From Pseudolysobacter antarcticus (GTDB lineage Bacteria; Pseudomonadota; Gammaproteobacteria; Xanthomonadales; Rhodanobacteraceae), in assembly GCF_004168365.1 (NCBI RefSeq), contig NZ_CP035704.1, forward strand, positions 4,647,780 through 4,711,779: a DNA stretch of 64,000 bases, written 5' to 3'. The notes under the pieces are model-generated. The model did no database searches. It worked only from the letters and a program-made list of their open reading frames with translations, and was not told the DNA's origin. This document shows, piece by piece, positions 37,969-45,452 of this stretch (position 1 is its first letter; each line of letters starts with the position of its first letter). Made by a program: the position numbers and the translations under genes.

Positions 37969-38259
37969 ATGCGAACTTTCTGCTCCATCGCTTTCATACT
38001 TGCACTGATGCTGCGGACACTGATTGTGTCCGCAGCACCTTTGGGTATGTGCTGTAGCGACATCGGTGAGTGTGTGAACTACAGCCATTGTGCGACAGAC
38101 AGCTGCGCAAGTTGCCAGACGCCAGCGTTGCTTGCGGCGGTCACGCCAACATCGTCGCCTATGCTCGCGATCAAACTGCCTGCGCGCAGCTATTCATGTC
38201 GATCAAGAACGATTGTGCAGATCTGGCGACCGCCCAAACAAGACATGGAACGAGCCTGA
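37969..38259 (+). CDS. Small exported cysteine-rich protein
   Basis: 96 residues, not recognised. It has a signal peptide (MRTFCSIAFILALMLRTLIVSAA) and then a Cys-dense segment GMCCSDIGECVNYSHCATDSC with six Cys in 22 residues. A polar linker and a C-terminal IWRPPKQD motif follow, of the kind seen in small copper-related exported proteins. No good Shine-Dalgarno is seen ahead of 37969. It starts 54 bases after the YbaY lipoprotein and ends 30 bases before a second Cys-rich peptide, suggesting one operon. Metal binding is a fair guess, not shown. Confidence 0.6.
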   Translation: MRTFCSIAFILALMLRTLIVSAAPLGMCCSDIGECVNYSHCATDSCASCQTPALLAAVTPTSSPMLAIKLPARSYSCRSRTIVQIWRPPKQDMERA

Positions 38260-38289
38260 TTTTTCGTATCCATCCTTCAAGGAAATCCC

Positions 38290-38415
38290 ATGAAAACGAA
38301 GTTCATCAAGATTGTTTCCGCGGCCGCGTTGTTGCTTGCTTCCGCCAGCGTGATGGCAGCGGGTGTCTGCTGCTCCGGGCTTGGCTGCTGCATCGGTTTG
38401 CCGTGCTGCCTGTAA
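38290..38415 (+). CDS. 41-residue exported Cys-pair peptide
   Basis: A short gene: 41 codons from ATG 38290 to TAA 38413-38415. AAGGA (38279-38283) lies six bases before the ATG, the best ribosome site nearby. Residues 1-24 are a signal peptide (MKTKFIKIVSAAALLLASAS then VMAA); the predicted mature part is GVCCSGLGCCIGLPCCL, with three CC pairs spaced by four residues. That is dense enough for metal clusters or disulfide knots. It shares a G-x-CCS motif with the gene just upstream. A hairpin follows (38424-38448). No family is recognised. Confidence 0.7.
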   Translation: MKTKFIKIVSAAALLLASASVMAAGVCCSGLGCCIGLPCCL

Positions 38416-38423
38416 GGCTGACT

Positions 38424-38448
38424 GCGGCTTGATCCGATAAGCCGCTTT
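38424..38448 (+). terminator. Probable terminator after the Cys-pair peptide
   Basis: Stem GCGGCTT (38424-38430) with AAGCCGC (38439-38445), then TTT. It sits eight bases after the stop of the 41-residue peptide. The T-run is short. Confidence 0.5.
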
Positions 38449-38452
38449 GGCA

Positions 38453-38483
38453 ACTCCGGCACTTCAGCATGAGGTGCCGGAGT
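38453..38483. repeat. Long hairpin between convergent Cys-peptide and MoxR genes
   Basis: A 14-bp stem with one G-T wobble: ACTCCGGCACTTCA (38453-38466) and TGAGGTGCCGGAGT (38470-38483), with the three-base loop GCA. There is no T-run on either side, so it may be a Rho-type stop, an RNA-stabilising hairpin or a protein site. Confidence 0.6.
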
Positions 38484-38565
38484 CCGATGGAATTCTGTCG
38501 CATCGGCACCGTCGTTTTTCTTCGAAAGTGTGTCGCCGATCTATTCCTGACAGCGCAAGAAAATC

Positions 38566-39408
38566 TCAGCTGCCGCGACGCGACATGAATGCGATCTTCT
38601 CGAACAGTTGCACGTCCGCTTCGTTTTTCAGCAACGCGCCGTACAGCGGCGGAATACTCTTCTTGCTGTTTTTCTCGCGCAAGACCTCGATCGAAATATC
38701 TTCGGCCAGCAGCAGCTTGAGCCAGTCGAGCAACTCCGATGTGGAGGGTTTTTTCTTGAGCCCCGACTGCTCGCGCAAGGCGAGAAACGAGGTCAGCGCC
38801 TCGTGCAGCAATTCGCGTTTCAAACCTGGAAAATGCACTTCGACGATGCGCGTGAGCGTTTCCACATCCGGGAAACGGATGTAGTGGAAAAAACATCGGC
38901 GCAGGAATGCATCCGGTAATTCTTTCTCGTTATTGCTGGTGATGATCACCACCGGACGATGCACGGCGCGAATGGTCTGTCGTGTTTCGTAAACGTAGAA
39001 ATCCATGCGATCGAGTTCGCGCAGCAGATCGTTCGGAAACTCGATATCAGCCTTGTCGATCTCGTCGATCAGCAGCACCGCGCGCGTATCGCTGGTGAAT
39101 GCTTCCCAGAGTTTTCCGGGCACGATGTAGTTGCCGATATCCTGCACCTTGGCGTCGCCGAGTTGCGAGTCGCGCAGGCGCGATACCGCATCGTATTCGT
39201 ATAAACCGTGCTGCGCCTTGGTGGTCGATTTGATATGCCATTCGATCAGTGGCGCGCCGAGTGACAAAGCCACCTGTTCGGCCAATAACGTCTTGCCTGT
39301 GCCGGGTTCGCCCTTGATCAGCAGCGGCCGTTGCAAGGTGATCGCCGCATTCACCGCGAGCTTGAGTTCGTCAGTGGCGACATAAGCAGGTGTGCCTTCA
39401 AAACGCAT
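38566..39408 (-). CDS. MoxR-family AAA+ ATPase
   Basis: 280-residue AAA+ ATPase. Walker A KGEPGTGKTLLAEQ (about 31-44), Walker B AVLLIDEIDKAD, sensor-1 VIITSNNEKELPDAFLRRC with the arginine finger region. It belongs to the MoxR type that works with VWA partners to remodel or load protein complexes. The likely partner is the CoxE-like VWA protein at 35637-36824. The VOC-protein gene lies upstream on the same strand, 78 bases away. Confidence 0.92.
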   Translation of the reverse strand: MRFEGTPAYVATDELKLAVNAAITLQRPLLIKGEPGTGKTLLAEQVALSLGAPLIEWHIKSTTKAQHGLYEYDAVSRLRDSQLGDAKVQDIGNYIVPGKLWEAFTSDTRAVLLIDEIDKADIEFPNDLLRELDRMDFYVYETRQTIRAVHRPVVIITSNNEKELPDAFLRRCFFHYIRFPDVETLTRIVEVHFPGLKRELLHEALTSFLALREQSGLKKKPSTSELLDWLKLLLAEDISIEVLREKNSKKSIPPLYGALLKNEADVQLFEKIAFMSRRGS

Positions 39409-39486
39409 GATGATTTCCCGAATGGATCAAGATTGAGATGTGGTAGCCGATGACGAATATACCTTGATCGGAAACTGTTTGGCCGT

Positions 39487-39870
39487 CTATGGCCAGCTTG
39501 TGGCGTGCTGGTGAAAATCAGCCGAGCCTTTGCTGCGCACGACACAGAATCGCTGGCCGGTCGGCGCCTGCATTACCCACCAGGTATTGATCTGGCTGAT
39601 ACGGATCGCGCCCAGCGCTTCGAGACGCAGCACTTCGGCTTCGACATCGTCGCTCTCGATATCCAGATGCACGCGGCTCGCATGCGTCACCGCCTGTACT
39701 TCGATATGCAGCCGCTGTTGCGGATCGATCAACTGCGAATATTTTTCGCCTTCTTCCTCGGGTAACTTGCGCACCGGCATGCCGAGCGCGCCGCCCCAGA
39801 ATGTCGCGGCGGATTCGAGATCCGTGGTCTGGCAATCGATGATGAAACCCGCCAGCTTGCTCTTGTGCAT
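39487..39870 (-). CDS. VOC (glyoxalase-like) family protein
   Basis: 127-residue single VOC domain: KLAGFIIDCQTTDLESAATFWGGALGMPV, HIEVQAV...SRVHLDIESDDVEAEVLRLEALGA and an end with QAPTGQRFCVVRSKG. A possible metal His is at HIEVQ and a Glu-type ligand at the first strand. The enzyme activity cannot be assigned: glyoxalase, dioxygenase and antibiotic-binding proteins share the fold. Start 39870 has GGAG just ahead (CGGAGTGAAC). It is separated from the next upstream gene by 16 bases. Confidence 0.85.
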   Translation of the reverse strand: MHKSKLAGFIIDCQTTDLESAATFWGGALGMPVRKLPEEEGEKYSQLIDPQQRLHIEVQAVTHASRVHLDIESDDVEAEVLRLEALGAIRISQINTWWVMQAPTGQRFCVVRSKGSADFHQHATSWP

Positions 39871-39886
39871 GTTCACTCCGATGCGC

Positions 39887-41725
39887 TCAAAGTTTTTTCA
39901 ATCTTGACGCCATCGCCATGGGCAGGATGTCGCGTTTGTCATCTTTTGCCGTGCCATCGAACAGCGGCGCTTCGGCGCCGTGTTCGCGATTCTGGTCTTC
40001 GAGCACACGCACGGTGTAGTCGTAACCGGCCTGGATCGCCTGCTTGTACGCACGCCAGTTCAGCAGCTCGATATTATGCAGTGGTGGCGTCAGCAGCAGG
40101 CTGGTCAGCGCGCGACGCTCGATGCTCGCGACCTCGGCATTGACCATGCCCGAGCGCAGCAGGATGCTGAAAATATGCGGCCGCTGGTGCAATTTGCGCT
40201 CGATGAACAATCGCCACCACGACGGTGATGCGTATTCCTCGACCTTCGCATGCAGGATATCGTCGGCGCCGATATCCACCGCGATCACTTCGCCAACACC
40301 CTGCGCCCGCATCACGTCAACCGGCAGATTGTTGATTACCGCGCCATCGACGAACACTTCGCCATGATGCAGCACCGGCGGCAGAATGCCCGGAATCGCA
40401 CTCGACGCGCGCAACCACAACCACAGCGGACCGTGCCGTCGCACATCGATCTTGCCGCTTGTGAGATTGGCCGAAACGCAGAAATACGGCAGCACCAGAT
40501 CGGCGATATCGCGCCGCCCGAACGCCTCGCGCAACAAGTGCGCCGAACGCCGACCAGTGACCATCGCGATCCACGGAAACGTGTAATCGCGCAGCGGTTT
40601 GCCATCGACGAATGCGCGTTTGTACACCGCGATCATTTCGTCGGTACTCCAATCCGCGGCGATACCCGCGCCGATGATCGCGCCGATGCTGGTGCCGCCG
40701 ACACGATCGATGGTGATGCCGGCTTCGCGCAGCGCCTTGATCACACCGATGTGTGCAAAACCGCGTGCGCCGCCGCCCGACAGCACGAGGCCGATGCCAC
40801 GCCCGGCCAGCAGGCGCGCCACGCGCGCGGTGTCGGCGCGATGTCGCACATGATGATGTTGCGCGTTCGGTGCCACATCCAGCCAGCGCTGCGCCGCGCC
40901 GAACAGCAGACTTTCGAGATGCAGCAAAATCAGATGGCGGGGCCGATGCAACGCCTGCTCGGCATCCTCACACGCGCCTTCCGGCCACGCGCTGGCGGCG
41001 CTCGCCGCGTTCGCCAGCAGCAACAGGCAATCGGCTTGGCGCACGCACAACGCGCGCCATTCATCGGAGCTCGCGTCGGCGAGATAAATCACATACTGCA
41101 CGCGCGATTCGAGCGCGCCGAACCACTCGCTGAGCTGATGCCGCGCCTGCGCTGCATCGACCACCGCGCACGTACCGAAACTGCACAACGCGATCCGTAA
41201 TTCCTCGGCAAATGCGCGTGCATCGACACCCGCATCGTGCGGCAACAACGCAAACGTGCGTGGCGCGGATGGCGTGTGCGTGCGATGCGCCAGCACACGC
41301 TGCATCGCCACGCGCACCGACGACCACATCGCCTGCGGATAACGCGCCAACAAATCCTCGACATCGACCCGCGCGAGGCGTAGCAATTCCGAGTCGCGCA
41401 ATGCCCGCACCGAAACATGGCGCGGCTGATCCGCAATCAGCCCGACCTCACCGACGGTTTCGCCGGCGGCGATCACGGCGATCCGTTGCAACAGATCCTT
41501 GGCATCGTGACCGAACACGCCGAGGCTGCCGTTTTTCAATACGTACATCGCGTCCGAACGGTCGCCGATGTCGAACAACGGCGCGCCGCCAGGCAGGCTG
41601 AACCATTCGAGTTTCTGCTCCAGCGCGGCCAGCGCGGGTTCGTCGAGACCACTGAAAATCGGCAGGCTGCGCAACAGGTCGCGCACAGAAAACGAATCGA
41701 TCTGATCTTGTATTTCGCTCACCAT
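39887..41725 (-). CDS. Patatin-like phospholipase with cyclic-nucleotide-binding domain (NTE/RssA type)
   Basis: 612-residue NTE-like protein. The N-terminal cNMP-binding domain (about 15-130) contains GETVGEVGLIADQPRHVSV, which keeps the phosphate-cassette pattern (GE...PR.x.V), so a cyclic nucleotide may bind. A middle region (about 150-290) looks like NTE. The patatin domain (about 310-470) has the oxyanion loop LSGGGARGFAHIG, the nucleophile GTSIG and the Asp in FVDGAVINNLP. Members hydrolyse phospho- or lysophospholipids at membranes. No signal peptide or clear membrane helix is seen. It is last but one in a minus-strand series and overlaps nothing. Confidence 0.9.
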   Translation of the reverse strand: MVSEIQDQIDSFSVRDLLRSLPIFSGLDEPALAALEQKLEWFSLPGGAPLFDIGDRSDAMYVLKNGSLGVFGHDAKDLLQRIAVIAAGETVGEVGLIADQPRHVSVRALRDSELLRLARVDVEDLLARYPQAMWSSVRVAMQRVLAHRTHTPSAPRTFALLPHDAGVDARAFAEELRIALCSFGTCAVVDAAQARHQLSEWFGALESRVQYVIYLADASSDEWRALCVRQADCLLLLANAASAASAWPEGACEDAEQALHRPRHLILLHLESLLFGAAQRWLDVAPNAQHHHVRHRADTARVARLLAGRGIGLVLSGGGARGFAHIGVIKALREAGITIDRVGGTSIGAIIGAGIAADWSTDEMIAVYKRAFVDGKPLRDYTFPWIAMVTGRRSAHLLREAFGRRDIADLVLPYFCVSANLTSGKIDVRRHGPLWLWLRASSAIPGILPPVLHHGEVFVDGAVINNLPVDVMRAQGVGEVIAVDIGADDILHAKVEEYASPSWWRLFIERKLHQRPHIFSILLRSGMVNAEVASIERRALTSLLLTPPLHNIELLNWRAYKQAIQAGYDYTVRVLEDQNREHGAEAPLFDGTAKDDKRDILPMAMASRLKKL

Positions 41726-41934
41726 TGCTGCTCGATAGTTGCTCGCCAGCGCAATATCCGACGCGGGCTTTCAGGATTTCGCAGTGTAGTGCGTGGCGCT
41801 TGGCCGACTCAAATGCGTTTGCACATTTTCGCGTCGACACTGGCGCCATTGCCGCGCTCGATTTGATCAGCACGAATGCTTGATTTTCCGCGCGTCACGC
41901 TCCACCTTTGAACATTCCTCACACGAAGATCGCC

Positions 41935-43980
41935 ATGTCTACATCCAATCCATTACTCAGCGAAACTCCGTTGCCGGTGTTTTCGGCGATTTTGCCGGAG
42001 CATGTCGAGCCGGCCGTCGATGCGATCCTGGCCGACTACAGCACGCAGATCGACGCGCTGCTGGCGAGCGATGCACCGTGCGATTTCGCCAGCGTGATGT
42101 TGTTGCAGGAGCGGCTCGAAGATCGTCTGAGTCGTGCGTGGTCGCCGGTGTCGCACCTGCATTCGGTCAAGGATTCCGACGCCTTGCGCAAGGCCTACAC
42201 CGCCGCGCTGGAAAAAATCACTGAACACTCGGCCGAGCTCGGCCAGAATCGCGAGCTGTATGCGGCGGTCAAGGCGGTTGCCGACAATGCCGATTTCAAA
42301 AGTCTTGATCGCGCCGCGCAACGCCTCACCGATGATGCGCTGCGCGATTTCAAACTCTCCGGCGTCGCGCTCGAAGAACCCGCGCGCAGTCGCTTCAAGG
42401 CCATCGCCAACGAGCTGGCCAAGCTGAGTACCGAGTTCGAGGAAGCAGTGCTCGACGCGACCGATGCATGGGGCGAAAACATCGCCGATGCGGCCGTGCT
42501 GGCTGGCATTCCGCCATCGGGATTGGCGGTGCTGCGCGCTTATGCCGAGGAAGAAAAAATCGATGGCTGGCGTATCACCTTGAAGCAGCCCAGCGTGCAG
42601 GCGGTGATGACTTACGCCGATGATCGCGGCTTGCGCGAGCGTGTTTATACCGCGGCGAATACGCGTGCTTCCGAACAAGGTCCGCACGCCGGTCGTTTCG
42701 ACAACAGCGCGCGGATCGAGCAGATTCTCGCGTTGCGCCACGAGGCCGCGCAATTGCTCGACTTTGTCAACGCCGCCGAAGAATCGCTCGCGACCAAGAT
42801 GGCGACGAATCCGCAAGCGGTGCTGGATTTCCTGCATGACCTGGTAAAACGCGCCAAGCCCGTGGCGGAAAAAGAATTGAGCGAGCTGCGTGCTTTCGCC
42901 GCGAGCGAACTCGGGCTTGATGATTTGCAGCCGTGGGATGTCGCCTATGCTTCGGAAAAATTACGGCTGCAGCGCTACGATCTGAGCGAAGAAGAATTGA
43001 AACCGTTTTTCCCATTGCCAGCGGTGATGGCTGGTTTGTTCGCGATCACCCAGCGCGTGTTCGGCGTGAGTTTGCGCGAGCGCAGCGGTATCGATGTGTG
43101 GCATACCGACGTGCGTTTTTACGACGTGCTGGATGCGCAGGAAAATGTCATCGCTAGCGCCTATGTCGACCTGTTCGCTCGCAGCGCCAAACGCGGCGGC
43201 GCGTGGATGGATGTCTGCCGCACGCGCTTTCGCAACGGCGCTTCGGTGCAGTTGCCGATTGCATATCTGACTTGCAATTTTGCGCCGCCGACAGCGGATG
43301 CACCGGCGCTGCTGACCCACGACGACGTGATCACGCTGTTCCACGAATTCGGCCACGGCCTGCATCACCTGCTGACTGAAGTCGATTATCCGGGCGTCTC
43401 CGGCATTGCCGGCGTGGAGTGGGATGCGGTCGAATTGCCGAGCCAGTTCATGGAGAATTTCGCGTGGCAACGCGATGCGCTGGATCTGTTCGCGCGGCAT
43501 TATCAAAGCGGCGAAAGACTGCCTGATGAATTGTTCGATCGCATGCAGGCGGCGCGACATTTCCAGGCGGCGTTATTCCTCGTGCGCCAGCTCGAATTTG
43601 CGCTGTTCGATTTCCGTCTGCATCTGGAATTCGATCCGGCGCGCGGCGCGCGGGTGCAAGAACTCGCACGCGAGATTCGACGCGAAGTCGCGGTGATTCA
43701 GCCGCCGTCGTGGCAACGTATGGCGCACAGTTTCACGCACATTTTTTCTGGCGGATATTCGGCCGGTTATTACAGTTATCTGTGGGCCGAAGTGTTATCC
43801 GCCGACGCGTTTTCGCGCTTCGAGCAGGCCGGCGTTTTTGATGCCGCGACCGGTGCCGCATTTCGCCGCAGCATTCTCGCGGTTGGCGGCTCGCGCCCGG
43901 CACTGGAATCGTTCATCGAATTTCGCGGTCGCGAACCCGACGCCGAAGCGTTGCTGCGCAGTTACGGCCTCGCTGCGTGA
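41935..43980 (+). CDS. prlC: Oligopeptidase A (M3 metallopeptidase)
   Basis: 681-residue cytosolic peptidase of the M3 family (E. coli PrlC/OpdA 680). The zinc site HEFGHGLHHLL lies near residue 469 with the downstream Glu ligand region SGIAGVEWDAVELPSQFMENF. The N-terminus SNPLLSETPLPVFSAILPEHVEPAV matches OpdA. It degrades signal-peptide fragments and short peptides. Start 41935 is preferred; the frame is open nine codons further to 41908. It is monocistronic, with the NPP gene converging on it. Confidence 0.94.
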   Translation: MSTSNPLLSETPLPVFSAILPEHVEPAVDAILADYSTQIDALLASDAPCDFASVMLLQERLEDRLSRAWSPVSHLHSVKDSDALRKAYTAALEKITEHSAELGQNRELYAAVKAVADNADFKSLDRAAQRLTDDALRDFKLSGVALEEPARSRFKAIANELAKLSTEFEEAVLDATDAWGENIADAAVLAGIPPSGLAVLRAYAEEEKIDGWRITLKQPSVQAVMTYADDRGLRERVYTAANTRASEQGPHAGRFDNSARIEQILALRHEAAQLLDFVNAAEESLATKMATNPQAVLDFLHDLVKRAKPVAEKELSELRAFAASELGLDDLQPWDVAYASEKLRLQRYDLSEEELKPFFPLPAVMAGLFAITQRVFGVSLRERSGIDVWHTDVRFYDVLDAQENVIASAYVDLFARSAKRGGAWMDVCRTRFRNGASVQLPIAYLTCNFAPPTADAPALLTHDDVITLFHEFGHGLHHLLTEVDYPGVSGIAGVEWDAVELPSQFMENFAWQRDALDLFARHYQSGERLPDELFDRMQAARHFQAALFLVRQLEFALFDFRLHLEFDPARGARVQELAREIRREVAVIQPPSWQRMAHSFTHIFSGGYSAGYYSYLWAEVLSADAFSRFEQAGVFDAATGAAFRRSILAVGGSRPALESFIEFRGREPDAEALLRSYGLAA

Positions 43981-43982
43981 TC

Positions 43983-44020
43983 CGTTGCCTGCGCTCCCAT
44001 CAAGCGGAGCGCAGGCAACG
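43983..44020. terminator. Bidirectional hairpin between prlC and the phosphodiesterase gene
   Basis: A perfect inverted repeat, GTTGCCTGCGCTCC (43984-43997) and GGAGCGCAGGCAAC (44006-44019), extended one base pair on each side, with an eight-base loop. It fills the 47-base gap between convergent genes. There is no T-run, but position and strength fit a shared transcription end. Confidence 0.65.
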
Positions 44021-44027
44021 AGCGTTG

Positions 44028-45359
44028 TCAGAAAACCGGTTTGCCTTCCGCGCTTGGCAGATTCACGCCAAGCAACTTTGCCAACGTCGGTGCGATATCG
44101 CGCATATCGATCTGACCCAGCGCGTGTCCCGCCGGAATACCCGGACCGCTGATCAGAAACGTCGACTGCATCTCCGGCAAATCAGCGCGATAACCGTGCA
44201 TGCCGAGATAATGGCTGGCACTCAGCAGCGGCGCTTTCGGATCGGGTCCCATTTCGTAATCGAGTTTGAAATCGAGCCAATAATCGGCCTGCGGATTGCC
44301 GCCGAGCGCGGCAATCTGTTCGCGCTCGAGCACACGATCGATGCCGAGATCGGCATTGCCGCGCAGCTTGTCGAGCAAGCTCACCACGCGCTGGCGTACA
44401 GCAGCATCTTTCGGGTCGCGCAATACGATCGCGGCGGCACCGGCGTTGTACCACGGCGCGGCATCCCAGCCGCTGATCTGACCGCTCGCATCGAAGCGCA
44501 ACAGCCCGGCATCGGCAAAGGCTGCGAACAGATTCACATCGTGGTGCAGCGGCGCAAAGCCGTGATCGGAAACGATGCAGACCACGCTGCGCGGATCGGC
44601 CTTGCGCGCCGCCGTCACAAGCTGCGCGACGATGTTGTCGATACGTTCCAGCGTGGCGTGCGCGGCAGGCGTATCCGGACCGGATAAATGCTGTTGATGA
44701 TCCAGCGCAGTGAAATACGCGGTCATGAATTGCGGATGTTTGTGCTCAATCAGATGCACCGCAAAACGCGCGCGATTTTCATCGCCTTCGATGCTCTCGT
44801 CGATGCCATCGACGTACGGGCCGAGCTCGTGTTCCATGCTGTCGAGCAAGCCCGGCGTGGCTAGCGCCTTGAGCAATTTTCTATCGTCCGGCATGCCACT
44901 GCGCCAGATTTGCGGCAGGTTGAAATCGACCTGCGCGCCGACACTCACGGGCCAGTGTTCATTCGCGGTACGCAAGCCGGCTTGATGCGCCGCATCCCAC
45001 AACGTCGGCACGCGAATATCTTCGGCATACCAGGCCCAACCGATCTGATTTTTCAGGGTCGGATCAAACGTCAGATTGCTGACGATGCCATGTTTGGCTG
45101 GCGACACGCCGGTGATCAGCGTGGTGTGGCTCGGATAGGTCAGCGTCGGCGTGACGCCATGCACCGCGTTGGCGTAACTGCCTTCGCTGAGGAACCGGCG
45201 CAGGGTCGGAATTTTCAGCCCGCGTTGCTCGGCTTCGAGCACATCACCGGGGCGCAAACCGTCCAGCGAAATCAGCAGTACCGATGTGTGTTGTGCAGCG
45301 TGTGCAGCGAGCGGCAGACTCAGCGCAAGCAAGCAAAAAAAACGTGAGCGGTGTTTCAT
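44028..45359 (-). CDS. Exported nucleotide pyrophosphatase/phosphodiesterase (alkaline phosphatase superfamily)
   Basis: 443-residue exported enzyme: signal MKHRSRFFCLLALSLPLAAHAA, then the NPP fold. The metal Asp is in LLISLDGLRP, the nucleophile Thr in GVTPTLTYPSHTTLITG, and metal ligands in FTALDHQQHLSG and VCIVSDHGFAP; a late His (SHYLGMHGY) fits as well. Such enzymes cleave phosphodiester or pyrophosphate bonds of nucleotides or other phosphoesters. Start 45359 is supported by AGGAT upstream; the frame is open to 45431. It lies 93 bases after the TonB-receptor gene on the same strand, probably in one operon for phosphoester scavenging. Confidence 0.88.
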   Translation of the reverse strand: MKHRSRFFCLLALSLPLAAHAAQHTSVLLISLDGLRPGDVLEAEQRGLKIPTLRRFLSEGSYANAVHGVTPTLTYPSHTTLITGVSPAKHGIVSNLTFDPTLKNQIGWAWYAEDIRVPTLWDAAHQAGLRTANEHWPVSVGAQVDFNLPQIWRSGMPDDRKLLKALATPGLLDSMEHELGPYVDGIDESIEGDENRARFAVHLIEHKHPQFMTAYFTALDHQQHLSGPDTPAAHATLERIDNIVAQLVTAARKADPRSVVCIVSDHGFAPLHHDVNLFAAFADAGLLRFDASGQISGWDAAPWYNAGAAAIVLRDPKDAAVRQRVVSLLDKLRGNADLGIDRVLEREQIAALGGNPQADYWLDFKLDYEMGPDPKAPLLSASHYLGMHGYRADLPEMQSTFLISGPGIPAGHALGQIDMRDIAPTLAKLLGVNLPSAEGKPVF

Positions 45360-45452
45360 GAGAATCCTGTTTTGACGCAAGCGAGTAACACGCGTCGACG
45401 CATGGTTGCCGCCTGGAGGATCGGCCGCCATGCGCGATGCCTGTAGAACGAG

